From positions 1 to 42,753 of the forward strand of contig CACJHI010000012.1 of NCBI GenBank assembly GCA_902593165.1: a DNA stretch of 42,753 bases, read 5' to 3'. The notes beneath the pieces are model-generated. The model was not told the origin of the DNA. It ran no database searches and worked only from the letters and a program-made list of their open reading frames with translations. This document shows positions 36,179-42,753 of the stretch, piece by piece. Every line of letters starts with the position of its first letter. Positions within the stretch are counted from its first letter, which is position 1. This stretch comes from an uncultured Bacteroidota bacterium. Lineage in GTDB: Bacteria; Bacteroidota; Bacteroidia; Flavobacteriales; Flavobacteriaceae. Both the position numbers and the translations under genes were made by a program.

Positions 36179-36912
36179 ATATTATAAATTTTCTTAGCCC
36201 ACTCTAGATACATTATTCCACTAGGATGTAAATTATCGTTTGTAATTAGATCAGGTTCATTAATTCCTCTTCTAGAAATCTCAGTAACATCAACATATTT
36301 TAAACCATTTGTACTTGCAAATTTTTTTAAACTACTATTAAATAAATTGATTTGTTCAGATATATCACTCATATCACTAGATTCACCGAAAGGTGTATAA
36401 CCCCAATCTGGTATAGAAATTATAATTATACTTCCACCATTTTTCTTTATTCTTTCCATCTCATCCATCAACTTATTTAGGTCTTCTTCAAATTCATCTA
36501 TAGGTCTTGAATTAAATTGATTGTTAACCCCAATTAAAAGTGAGATATAATCATATTTTTTAGTAAAGTTTGTTTGGTTTATTGCATTAAGTAAGTCATA
36601 TGTTTTCCATCCTGTTTCAGCAATAATCATAGGTTGATCAAAGTCAACACCATTTTCATAAGCAACATCAACAAATTGATTAGGCCATCTTTCCTCCTCA
36701 TTTACTCCCTCCCCAATTGTATAGCTATCTCCAAGAGCTATAAAGCTGTATGGGCTTTCACGTTGAGTATTAAGATTATTACCTAAAATCAAAGTATCAC
36801 TAAAATCATCTCTTTCAATATTTAAATCCTCATCATTATAATTAGTATTGGATGTGCAACCTTTCATAACAGTAAATAAAAAAAATATTTTAAAAATTAA
36901 ATGAAGTCTCAT
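36166..36912 (-). CDS. SGNH/GDSL hydrolase lipoprotein
   Basis: A 248-residue protein with a lipoprotein-type signal peptide (hydrophobic 5-15, then MKGC with Cys19). It should therefore be a periplasmic or outer-membrane lipoprotein. SGNH block I is ALGDSYTIGEG (Ser63), block III GVNNQF, and block V DNLHPSG (D226, H229). It is an esterase or lipase by fold; the substrate is unknown. The kynU start lies inside its 3' end, so the two are translated from one message, though no metabolic link is evident. Confidence 0.88.
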   Translation of the reverse strand: MRLHLIFKIFFLFTVMKGCTSNTNYNDEDLNIERDDFSDTLILGNNLNTQRESPYSFIALGDSYTIGEGVNEEERWPNQFVDVAYENGVDFDQPMIIAETGWKTYDLLNAINQTNFTKKYDYISLLIGVNNQFNSRPIDEFEEDLNKLMDEMERIKKNGGSIIIISIPDWGYTPFGESSDMSDISEQINLFNSSLKKFASTNGLKYVDVTEISRRGINEPDLITNDNLHPSGIMYLEWAKKIYNIWID

Positions 36913-36943
36913 ATATAGATTAGCAAAATAATATTTTAATTCT

Positions 36944-37588
36944 TTACTTCAATGAATCAATTGCTCTGTTTATATCTGAAGATTTAAAAATATAACTACC
37001 AGCAACAAGGATGTCAGCTCCCAAGGATTTAAGTTTTTTACTGTTAGTATTGTCTACACCTCCATCTATCTCAATTACAGCAGATGAGTCCTTTGAATTA
37101 ATTAGACTTTTAAGTTCAATTAGCCTATCAAATGTTTTTTCAATAAATTTCTGTCCTCCGAAACCTGCATGAACTCCCATAAGACATACTAGATCAACCC
37201 TATTAATGTAATCTTCTAATTTATTAATTGGAGTGTCAGGATTAATTGCAATTCCTGACTTAATTGAAGACTCTTTAATTCTATCAAGGATTCTATCCAT
37301 CTCTGAGGTTGCTTCAATATGAACCGTTAGGATGTCAGAGCCTATCTCAACAAATTTATCGATGTATCTTTCTGGTTCAATGATCATCAAATGAACATCT
37401 AAAGGCTTTTTTGTCATTTTCCTAATTGAGCTAACTATTGGCATACCAAATGAAATATTTGGAACAAACAAGCCATCCATTACGTCAAGATGGAACCAAT
37501 CTGCATTACTTTTATTTACTATCTCACAATCCCTAGAAAGATTACCAAAATCTGCAGCTAGGATAGAAGGAGCTATTTTTGTAGACAT
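36944..37588 (-). CDS. rpe: Ribulose-phosphate 3-epimerase
   Basis: A 214-residue TIM-barrel enzyme that interconverts ribulose 5-phosphate and xylulose 5-phosphate in the pentose phosphate pathway. IAPSILAADFGNL, HLDVMDGLFVPNISFG (metal His/Asp), DVHLMI, HAGFGGQKF and EIDGGVD are all present. The ATG at 37588 lies about 80 bases after rpoD; an inverted repeat in the gap may affect read-through. Confidence 0.96.
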   Translation of the reverse strand: MSTKIAPSILAADFGNLSRDCEIVNKSNADWFHLDVMDGLFVPNISFGMPIVSSIRKMTKKPLDVHLMIIEPERYIDKFVEIGSDILTVHIEATSEMDRILDRIKESSIKSGIAINPDTPINKLEDYINRVDLVCLMGVHAGFGGQKFIEKTFDRLIELKSLINSKDSSAVIEIDGGVDNTNSKKLKSLGADILVAGSYIFKSSDINRAIDSLK

Positions 37589-37600
37589 AATAATTTTTAT

Positions 37601-37643
37601 TCAAGGTAAAATTTATATAATTATTTAAATAAATTAACCTTGA
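37601..37643. repeat. Inverted repeat between rpoD and rpe
   Basis: TCAAGGT at 37601-37607 and ACCTTGA at 37637-37643 are perfect reverse complements around a 29-base AT-only core that is itself partly self-complementary. It could be a terminator after rpoD or a protein-binding site before rpe. No T-run follows on either side, so the function is open. Confidence 0.35.
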
Positions 37644-37670
37644 AAAGATATAAACATTAAAAGCTAAAAG

Positions 37671-38534
37671 CTAGCCGAGATAAGTTTTAAGTATTTTGCT
37701 TCTTGAGGTATGCTTTAACCTTCTTATGGCTTTTTCCTTAATCTGTCTTACTCTTTCTCTAGTCAGATCAAATGTTTCACCTATTTCCTCAAGAGTCATT
37801 GCGTGCTGATTTCCTAGACCAAAATAAAGTCTAACGACATCTGCTTCACGGGGCGTGAGTGTGTCAAGGGCTCTCTCAATTTCAGTCCTTAGAGATTCAT
37901 GTAAAAGTTGTCTATCGGGATTTGGAGATTCACCACTATTAAGAACATCATATAGATTTGAGTCTTCACCTTCTACTAGAGGAGCATCCATTGAAACATG
38001 CCTACCGGAGTTTTTAAGTGATTCCTTAACATCATTTACAGTCATATCAAGTTCTTTTGCAATTTCTTCTGCAGATGGTGCACGCTCATGTGCTTGCTCT
38101 AGAAATGCATAGGTTTTATTAATCTTATTTATTGATCCAATTTTATTTAGCGGCAATCTCACAATTCTAGATTGTTCTGCTAAAGCTTGCAGAATAGACT
38201 GTCTAATCCACCAGACTGCATAAGAAATAAACTTAAAACCTCTTGTCTCATCGAACCTTTGGGCTGCTTTAATTAAGCCAAGGTTACCTTCATTAATAAG
38301 GTCAGGTAGTGTTAAACCTTGATTCTGGTATTGTTTAGCAACAGAGACAACAAATCTTAGGTTAGCTTTTGTTAATTTTTCAAGAGCAAACTGATCACCT
38401 TTTTTAATTCGCTGAGCTAACTCAACTTCTTCTTCAGCAGTTATTAAGTCTACTTTACCTATTTCTTGTAGGTATTTATCAAGAGAGGCTGTTTCTCTAT
38501 TAGTTACCTGTTTTGTTATTTTTAGTTGTCTCAT
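37671..38534 (-). CDS. rpoD: Primary sigma factor RpoD (Bacteroidetes type)
   Basis: A 287-residue sigma-70 that lacks region 1.1 and the large insertion, which is the normal form in Bacteroidetes. Region 1.2 ([16 protein letters not shown]), region 2 ([33 protein letters not shown], then [15 protein letters not shown]), region 3 and region 4 ([28 protein letters not shown]) are intact. This factor should recognise the TTTG/TAnnTTTG promoters seen in the window. It follows pnp by 43 bases. Confidence 0.97.
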   Translation of the reverse strand: MRQLKITKQVTNRETASLDKYLQEIGKVDLITAEEEVELAQRIKKGDQFALEKLTKANLRFVVSVAKQYQNQGLTLPDLINEGNLGLIKAAQRFDETRGFKFISYAVWWIRQSILQALAEQSRIVRLPLNKIGSINKINKTYAFLEQAHERAPSAEEIAKELDMTVNDVKESLKNSGRHVSMDAPLVEGEDSNLYDVLNSGESPNPDRQLLHESLRTEIERALDTLTPREADVVRLYFGLGNQHAMTLEEIGETFDLTRERVRQIKEKAIRRLKHTSRSKILKTYLG

Positions 38535-38568
38535 AGACTAATAAATGCCACAAAAATTGTTCCAAAGT

Positions 38569-38589
38569 GAAAAAAAATTATTTTTTTTC
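38569..38589. terminator. Perfect A8/T8 palindrome centred on the pnp stop codon
   Basis: GAAAAAAAA (38569-38577) and TTTTTTTTC (38581-38589) are perfect reverse complements around the three bases of the pnp stop codon. The RNA could fold into a 9-bp hairpin, mostly A-U, with a U-tract on its 3' side. It may lessen read-through from pnp to rpoD, but an all-A/U stem is weak. Confidence 0.35.
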
Positions 38590-40686
38590 TAATAAAACTT
38601 TTCTTGAAATTTTTTGTTTTCTAGTTCTTTTGTCAATTCCTAGATATTTAACTTCAATCTGATCCCCTAGATTTATATAATCAGTTACTTTTTCAACTCT
38701 TTCCCAAGCTATCTCTGAAACATGGAGTAAAGCCTCTTTACCTGGAACAAACTCAACAACTGCTCCAAAATCAAGTATTTTAACAACATTTACTTTATAT
38801 ACTTCATCTATTACTGGCTCAAATACTAAATTTCTTATGCTTTCAATAGCATTATCAATTTTTTCCTGATCAACACCAAGTATTTCAATTACACCAACTT
38901 CATCTTTTTCGTTAATTACAATTGTTGTGTCAGACTCCTTTTGAAGTTCTTGAATATTTTTACCACCAGGCCCAATAACCATACCAATAAAGTCTTTAGC
39001 TATTTCCATAGTAACCATTTTGGGTGCGTGAGGTTTTACAGTTTCGTTAGGTTTATCAATTGAACTATCAAGCTTATCTAGGATATGAAGTCTCCCTTTC
39101 TTTGCTTGATTTAATGCTTCAACAAGAATATCATATTTCAATCCCTTGATTTTAATATCCATTTGACATGCAGTAATACCTTCTCTAGTTCCAGTAACCT
39201 TAAAGTCCATATCTCCTAGGTGATCTTCATCTCCAAGTATATCCGAAAGTACAGCATATTTATCACCTTCACTAATAAGTCCCATAGCTATACCAGAAAC
39301 ATTACTTTTAATATTTATACCTGCATCCATTAGAGCAAGTGAACCTGCACAAACAGATGCCATTGAAGATGATCCATTAGATTCTAAAATTTCAGATACA
39401 ATTCTAACTGTATACGGACAATCATCTGGCATTACCTTTTTTAGGGCGCGTTGTGCTAACATTCCATGTCCAATTTCTCTTCTAGACGTTCCTCTAAGAG
39501 GTCTAGCTTCTCCTGTTGAAAAAGGAGGAAAATTATAATGTAAATAAAAGCTTTCTTCTGACTGATTTGTAGGCATATCAATCACGTTAACTTCTCTGCT
39601 TGTTCCTAATGTTAAAGATGCAAGTGATTGAGTCTCACCTCTTGTAAAGACTGCAGATCCATGAGTAGAAGGGAGATATCCTACTTCTGTCCAAATATCT
39701 CTTATGTCTTCTGTATTTCTTCCATCTAATCTAATACCTTCATTTAGAACTAGATCTCGAATAGCTTTTTTCTGTGCTTTGTTAAAGTATTTTACGATCA
39801 AATCTCTCTTCTCTTCAATAATCTCATCATCATATGAGTCCATCAATTCTTCTTTCAATAAACTAAAAAATTCACTTCTTTCATTTTTTGAAAGTCCCTT
39901 CTTAGCAATATCATAAGATTTTTGATAAATTTTATCTAAGATTTCAGCTTCTAGATCTTGATCTTCTTCTGCTTCATCGTATTCTCTCTTTTCTGAACTT
40001 ATACCAGCTTGTTTTATAAGTTCTTTTTGTGCATCAATTTGTCTTTTGATTTCATCATGAGCATATCTAATTGCATCAGTCATTTCTTCCTCGGAGATTT
40101 CATCAAATTCTCCCTCAACCATAACAACAGAATCCTCAGTAGCTCCAACCATTATATCAATATCAGATTCTTCTAATTGAATTCTTGAAGGATTTATAAT
40201 AAAATTTCCTTCAATTCTAGCAACTCTAACCTCAGATATTGGACCATCAAATGGAATATCAGACAATGATATAGCTGCTGAGGCAGCTAAACCAACAAGA
40301 GCGTCAGGCATTACATTATCATCATTTGACATAAGTTGAATCATAACTTGAGTTTCTGAATGGTAATCCTTGGGAAATAATGGACGTAGAACTCTATCTA
40401 CTATTCTCATAGTAAGTATTTCTTCACTACTAGGTCTAGCCTCTCTTTTAAAAAATCCACCAGGAAATCTTCCAGCTGAAGCAAATTTTTCTCTATAGTC
40501 AACAGTTAGAGGTAAAAAATCTAGAGATGAAGCGCCATAGCTTGAAACAACAGTAGACAAGAGCATACAATCTCCCATTCTAATTACTACTGATCCATGA
40601 GCTTGTTTTGCAAGTTTACCAGTTTCAATAGAAATTTCTCTACCATCTGATAATTTTATAATTTGAGTTAAAGGTTTTGGATTCAT
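38578..40686 (-). CDS. pnp: Polynucleotide phosphorylase
   Basis: A 702-residue exoribonuclease that degrades RNA with phosphate. Two RNase PH domains flank an alpha-helical part. Substrate motifs are [16 protein letters not shown] in the first and [22 protein letters not shown] in the second. The KH domain ([18 protein letters not shown]) and S1 domain ([32 protein letters not shown]) follow. It lies downstream of rpsO, a very common arrangement, and upstream of rpoD. Confidence 0.97.
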   Translation of the reverse strand: MNPKPLTQIIKLSDGREISIETGKLAKQAHGSVVIRMGDCMLLSTVVSSYGASSLDFLPLTVDYREKFASAGRFPGGFFKREARPSSEEILTMRIVDRVLRPLFPKDYHSETQVMIQLMSNDDNVMPDALVGLAASAAISLSDIPFDGPISEVRVARIEGNFIINPSRIQLEESDIDIMVGATEDSVVMVEGEFDEISEEEMTDAIRYAHDEIKRQIDAQKELIKQAGISSEKREYDEAEEDQDLEAEILDKIYQKSYDIAKKGLSKNERSEFFSLLKEELMDSYDDEIIEEKRDLIVKYFNKAQKKAIRDLVLNEGIRLDGRNTEDIRDIWTEVGYLPSTHGSAVFTRGETQSLASLTLGTSREVNVIDMPTNQSEESFYLHYNFPPFSTGEARPLRGTSRREIGHGMLAQRALKKVMPDDCPYTVRIVSEILESNGSSSMASVCAGSLALMDAGINIKSNVSGIAMGLISEGDKYAVLSDILGDEDHLGDMDFKVTGTREGITACQMDIKIKGLKYDILVEALNQAKKGRLHILDKLDSSIDKPNETVKPHAPKMVTMEIAKDFIGMVIGPGGKNIQELQKESDTTIVINEKDEVGVIEILGVDQEKIDNAIESIRNLVFEPVIDEVYKVNVVKILDFGAVVEFVPGKEALLHVSEIAWERVEKVTDYINLGDQIEVKYLGIDKRTRKQKISRKVLLEKK

Positions 40687-40696
40687 AATTTAGTAT

Positions 40697-40734
40697 TGGT
40701 TATATTTTGTTGTGTGTAATGAAGACAACCAAAC
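40697..40734 (-). promoter_or_regulatory. Possible hairpin in the rpsO-pnp gap
   Basis: On the minus strand TTTGGTTGT and ACAACAAAA pair over nine positions with one mismatch around an 11-base loop, inside the 56-base gap. In other bacteria a hairpin here is where RNase III and PNPase act on pnp mRNA. Whether this one does so is a guess. Confidence 0.25.
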
Positions 40735-40742
40735 TAAAAATG

Positions 40743-41006
40743 CTATTTTCTGATACCTAATTTTTTTATTATATCACGATATCTTTGAATATCTGTTTTC
40801 TTTAAGTACTCAAGTAAGTTTCTTCTCTTACCTACCATTTTTACAAGAGATTTTTCTGTATTAAAATCCTTTGCATTTGATTTTAAATGGTTTGATAAAC
40901 TTTCAATTCTTTTAGTAAAAAGTGCAATCTGACTTTCAGAAGAGCCAGTGTCTTTCTTACTATTACCAAATTCTTTAAAAATATCTTCTTTCTTAAGTAC
41001 TGTCAT
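40743..41006 (-). CDS. rpsO: Small ribosomal subunit protein uS15
   Basis: An 87-residue S15 that binds the central domain of 16S rRNA. The GSSESQIALFTKRIESLSNHLK and MVGKRRNLLEYLKKTDIQRYRDIIKKLGIR parts are the standard signature; the usual length is 88-89. It has its own promoter (-7 box at 41025-41032) and is followed by pnp after 56 bases. Confidence 0.97.
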   Translation of the reverse strand: MTVLKKEDIFKEFGNSKKDTGSSESQIALFTKRIESLSNHLKSNAKDFNTEKSLVKMVGKRRNLLEYLKKTDIQRYRDIIKKLGIRK

Positions 41007-41024
41007 TCAATTATTTTTGAGCCG

Positions 41025-41032
41025 CAAATATA
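41025..41032 (-). promoter_or_regulatory. -7 box for rpsO
   Basis: TATATTTG on the minus strand, 18 bases before the rpsO ATG. I see no clear -33 TTTG. It lies in the 53-base gap after accD and probably starts an rpsO-pnp unit. Confidence 0.6.
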
Positions 41033-41059
41033 CTAGAATATATTTAGAAATTAAATTAT

Positions 41060-41920
41060 TTAATCATATTTACGAAGAGTATTGTTTTGTATTAAATCAA
41101 TGTAAAGGTTGATTTTTTTCTTCAACTCTTTTCTATGACTTATAAAATCAAGAAATCCTTTTTCAAGAAGAAATTCACTCTTTTGAAATCCATCGGGTAG
41201 GTCTTGCCCTGTTGTATCTTTTACAACTCTTGGTCCAGCAAATGCTATTAGTGCTTTTGGTTCAGCTATATTAATATCCCCAAGCATCGCAAAAGATGCA
41301 GTAGTTCCACCAGTAGTTGGGTCAGTACACAATGAGATATATGGAATACCTGCCTCTGAAAGATCATTTAATTTTGCAGAAGTCTTAGCCATTTGCATTA
41401 GTGAAGTTGCAGATTCCATCATCCTTGCCCCACCTGACTTTGAAATAATAACAAGTGGACACTTCTTTTTTATGGCATGATCAATAGATAGACAAATCTT
41501 TTCACCCACTACTGATCCCATTGATCCTCCAATAAATTTAAAGTCCATACATGCAATTACGATCTCTTTACCACAAGATTTGCCGTAACCAACCCTAATT
41601 GCATCTTTTAAATTGGTTTTTTTCTGAGCATCTTTAAGCCTATCCGAATATTTTTTTTGATCTTGAAACTTTAGGAAATCTACAGGGGATACTTTAGCTC
41701 CAATTTCTTTAAATCTATCATCAAAAAGAATTTCAAAATATTCTCTACTTCCTATATGAACGTGGTAATCATCCTCGGGACTTACGTACATATTTTCTGC
41801 TAATTCCTTTGTTTCAATAATCTTTCCAGTAGGAGTCTTATACCATAATCCTGCAGGTATATCTCTCTTTTCTTCAGTTTTTGTACTTATATTCTTGCTT
41901 GTTCTTTTAAACCAACTCAT
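41060..41920 (-). CDS. accD: Acetyl-CoA carboxylase carboxyltransferase subunit beta, without zinc-ribbon cysteines
   Basis: A 286-residue AccD that, with AccA, transfers the carboxyl group from biotin to acetyl-CoA in fatty acid synthesis. The crotonase-like core is intact ([78 protein letters not shown]). The N-terminal zinc ribbon is recognisable as [12 protein letters not shown] and [12 protein letters not shown], but its cysteines are replaced (about T29, T31, S47, D50). It starts 11 bases after the aldolase gene. Confidence 0.96.
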   Translation of the reverse strand: MSWFKRTSKNISTKTEEKRDIPAGLWYKTPTGKIIETKELAENMYVSPEDDYHVHIGSREYFEILFDDRFKEIGAKVSPVDFLKFQDQKKYSDRLKDAQKKTNLKDAIRVGYGKSCGKEIVIACMDFKFIGGSMGSVVGEKICLSIDHAIKKKCPLVIISKSGGARMMESATSLMQMAKTSAKLNDLSEAGIPYISLCTDPTTGGTTASFAMLGDINIAEPKALIAFAGPRVVKDTTGQDLPDGFQKSEFLLEKGFLDFISHRKELKKKINLYIDLIQNNTLRKYD

Positions 41921-41931
41921 AAATGTGGAGT

Positions 41932-42753
41932 TTAATCTAAGGTATTGATATTATTTAAGTCCTCAAAAGCTTTTATCAATCGTGATTTAAACGTTTCTTC
42001 CCCTTTTCTTAACCATACTCTTGGGTCATAAAATTTTTTATTAGGGATATCATTGCCATCAGGATTTCCAATCTGAGACATTAAGTAGTCTTTTTTATCA
42101 ATCATGTAGTCTCTAACTCCTTCTGTAAAAGCAAATTGAAGATCAGTATCAATGTTCATTTTTATCACTCCATAGCTTATTGCCTCTCTTATTTCTTCCA
42201 CAGATGAACCTGATCCACCATGAAAGACAAAGTCCAAAGTATTTTCAGGAAGATTAAACTTCTTTGATACATATTCTTGAGAATTTTTAAGAATTTTAGG
42301 AGTTAACTTTACATTCCCTGGTTTATATACACCATGAACATTCCCAAATGCAGCAGCAATCATGAACTTATCACTAACAGATATAAGCTCTGAGTATGCA
42401 TAGGCTACTTCATCAGGCTGTGTATATAATTTTGATGAATCAATGTCCGTATTATCAACACCATCCTCTTCTCCTCCAGTAACTCCTAGCTCAATTTCTA
42501 GAGTCATATCAAGATCACTTAACTTTTTGAGATACTCTTTGCAGATAGCAATATTTTCCTCAAGAGGTTCCTCAGATAGATCTATCATATGAGAGGAAAA
42601 TAATGGAAATTTATTCTTATTGTAAAAGTCTTTTCCATATTCTAAAAGACCATCTATCCATGGAAGAAGTTTTTTGGAGCAGTGGTCAGTGTGAATTATA
42701 ACTTTAGCACCATAATTATCTATAGTTTTATGAATATGATATGCACCGGCTAT
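41932..42753 (-). CDS. fbaA: Class II fructose-bisphosphate aldolase, 3' part
   Basis: The 5' end lies beyond the window; the frame stays open to base 42753, so the ATG at 42588 is internal. [15 protein letters not shown] carries the catalytic Asp and a Zn-binding His. [38 protein letters not shown] and [11 protein letters not shown]-like [10 protein letters not shown] follow. These are hallmarks of the long (FbaA, class IIA) form that cleaves fructose 1,6-bisphosphate in glycolysis and gluconeogenesis. accD follows closely. Confidence 0.95.
   Translation of the reverse strand: MAGAYHIHKTIDNYGAKVIIHTDHCSKKLLPWIDGLLEYGKDFYNKNKFPLFSSHMIDLSEEPLEENIAICKEYLKKLSDLDMTLEIELGVTGGEEDGVDNTDIDSSKLYTQPDEVAYAYSELISVSDKFMIAAAFGNVHGVYKPGNVKLTPKILKNSQEYVSKKFNLPENTLDFVFHGGSGSSVEEIREAISYGVIKMNIDTDLQFAFTEGVRDYMIDKKDYLMSQIGNPDGNDIPNKKFYDPRVWLRKGEETFKSRLIKAFEDLNNINTLD

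Noticed and set aside
42589-42753. Aldolase starting at the ATG at 42588
   Set aside because: The frame continues to the window edge and includes the conserved HTDHC catalytic segment, so the true start is outside.
1-42753. Defence island, prophage, transposon, toxin-antitoxin or other new system
   Set aside because: Every gene except a few small enzymes belongs to a known core family, composition looks even by eye, and no integrase, transposase, tRNA or flanking repeat was seen.

Overview
The window is a gene-dense, AT-rich stretch of bacterial chromosome that looks like a free-living marine member of the Flavobacteriia (phylum Bacteroidetes) with a compact genome. The reasons are: a gldC gliding-motility homologue; a 287-residue RpoD lacking the large N-terminal region; an FtsZ with a long acidic tail ending in a flavobacterial-type FLHDNVD-like peptide; the Bacteroidetes -7 promoter box (TAnnTTTG) in front of many genes; no visible Shine-Dalgarno sequences; and the gene order mraZ-rsmH-ftsL-ftsI-murE-mraY-murD-ftsW-murG-murC-ftsQ-ftsA-ftsZ. 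I count 41 protein genes, two of them cut by the window edges. I see no RNA genes, mobile elements or CRISPR arrays. No gene-free stretch exceeds about 170 bases.

Layout. 1-1513 (+): the 3' part of an E2 acyltransferase and a short-chain dehydrogenase. 1517-6937 (-): an apparent operon gcvP, fabH-like, mlaE, mlaF. 6995-7342 (+): a rhodanese. 7339-8978 (-): purK-purE. 9046-16237 (+): adk, obg, a MazG-like pyrophosphohydrolase, aroA, queA, a polyprenyl synthase and dnaG. 16221-17652 (-): nadE and an atypical response regulator. 17704-18030 (+): gldC. 18027-19408 (-): an alpha/beta hydrolase and engB. 19579-34896 (+): the complete division and cell-wall (dcw) cluster, closing with a YqeY-like gene. 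34910-42753 (-): class II aldolase (partial), accD, rpsO, pnp, rpoD, rpe, a lipoprotein SGNH hydrolase and kynU.

The genes are nearly all core: lipid II synthesis and septation, purine synthesis, the shikimate pathway, DNA replication, ribosome maturation, RNA decay, the glycine cleavage system and NAD synthesis. The dcw cluster probably reads from one promoter under autorepression by MraZ, because three perfect 10-bp repeats of the MraZ-box type sit just upstream of the -7 box.

I found no new multi-gene system, and this should be read as an ordinary core region. The points worth a second look are regulatory and protein-level: the MraZ operator; a nearly palindromic back-to-back promoter between nadE and gldC; very short or absent leaders at purK and adk; five TTG start codons; gldC without gldB; DnaG and AccD that have both lost zinc-ribbon cysteines; a response regulator with a degenerate phosphorylation site; and convergent genes that share stop-codon bases.
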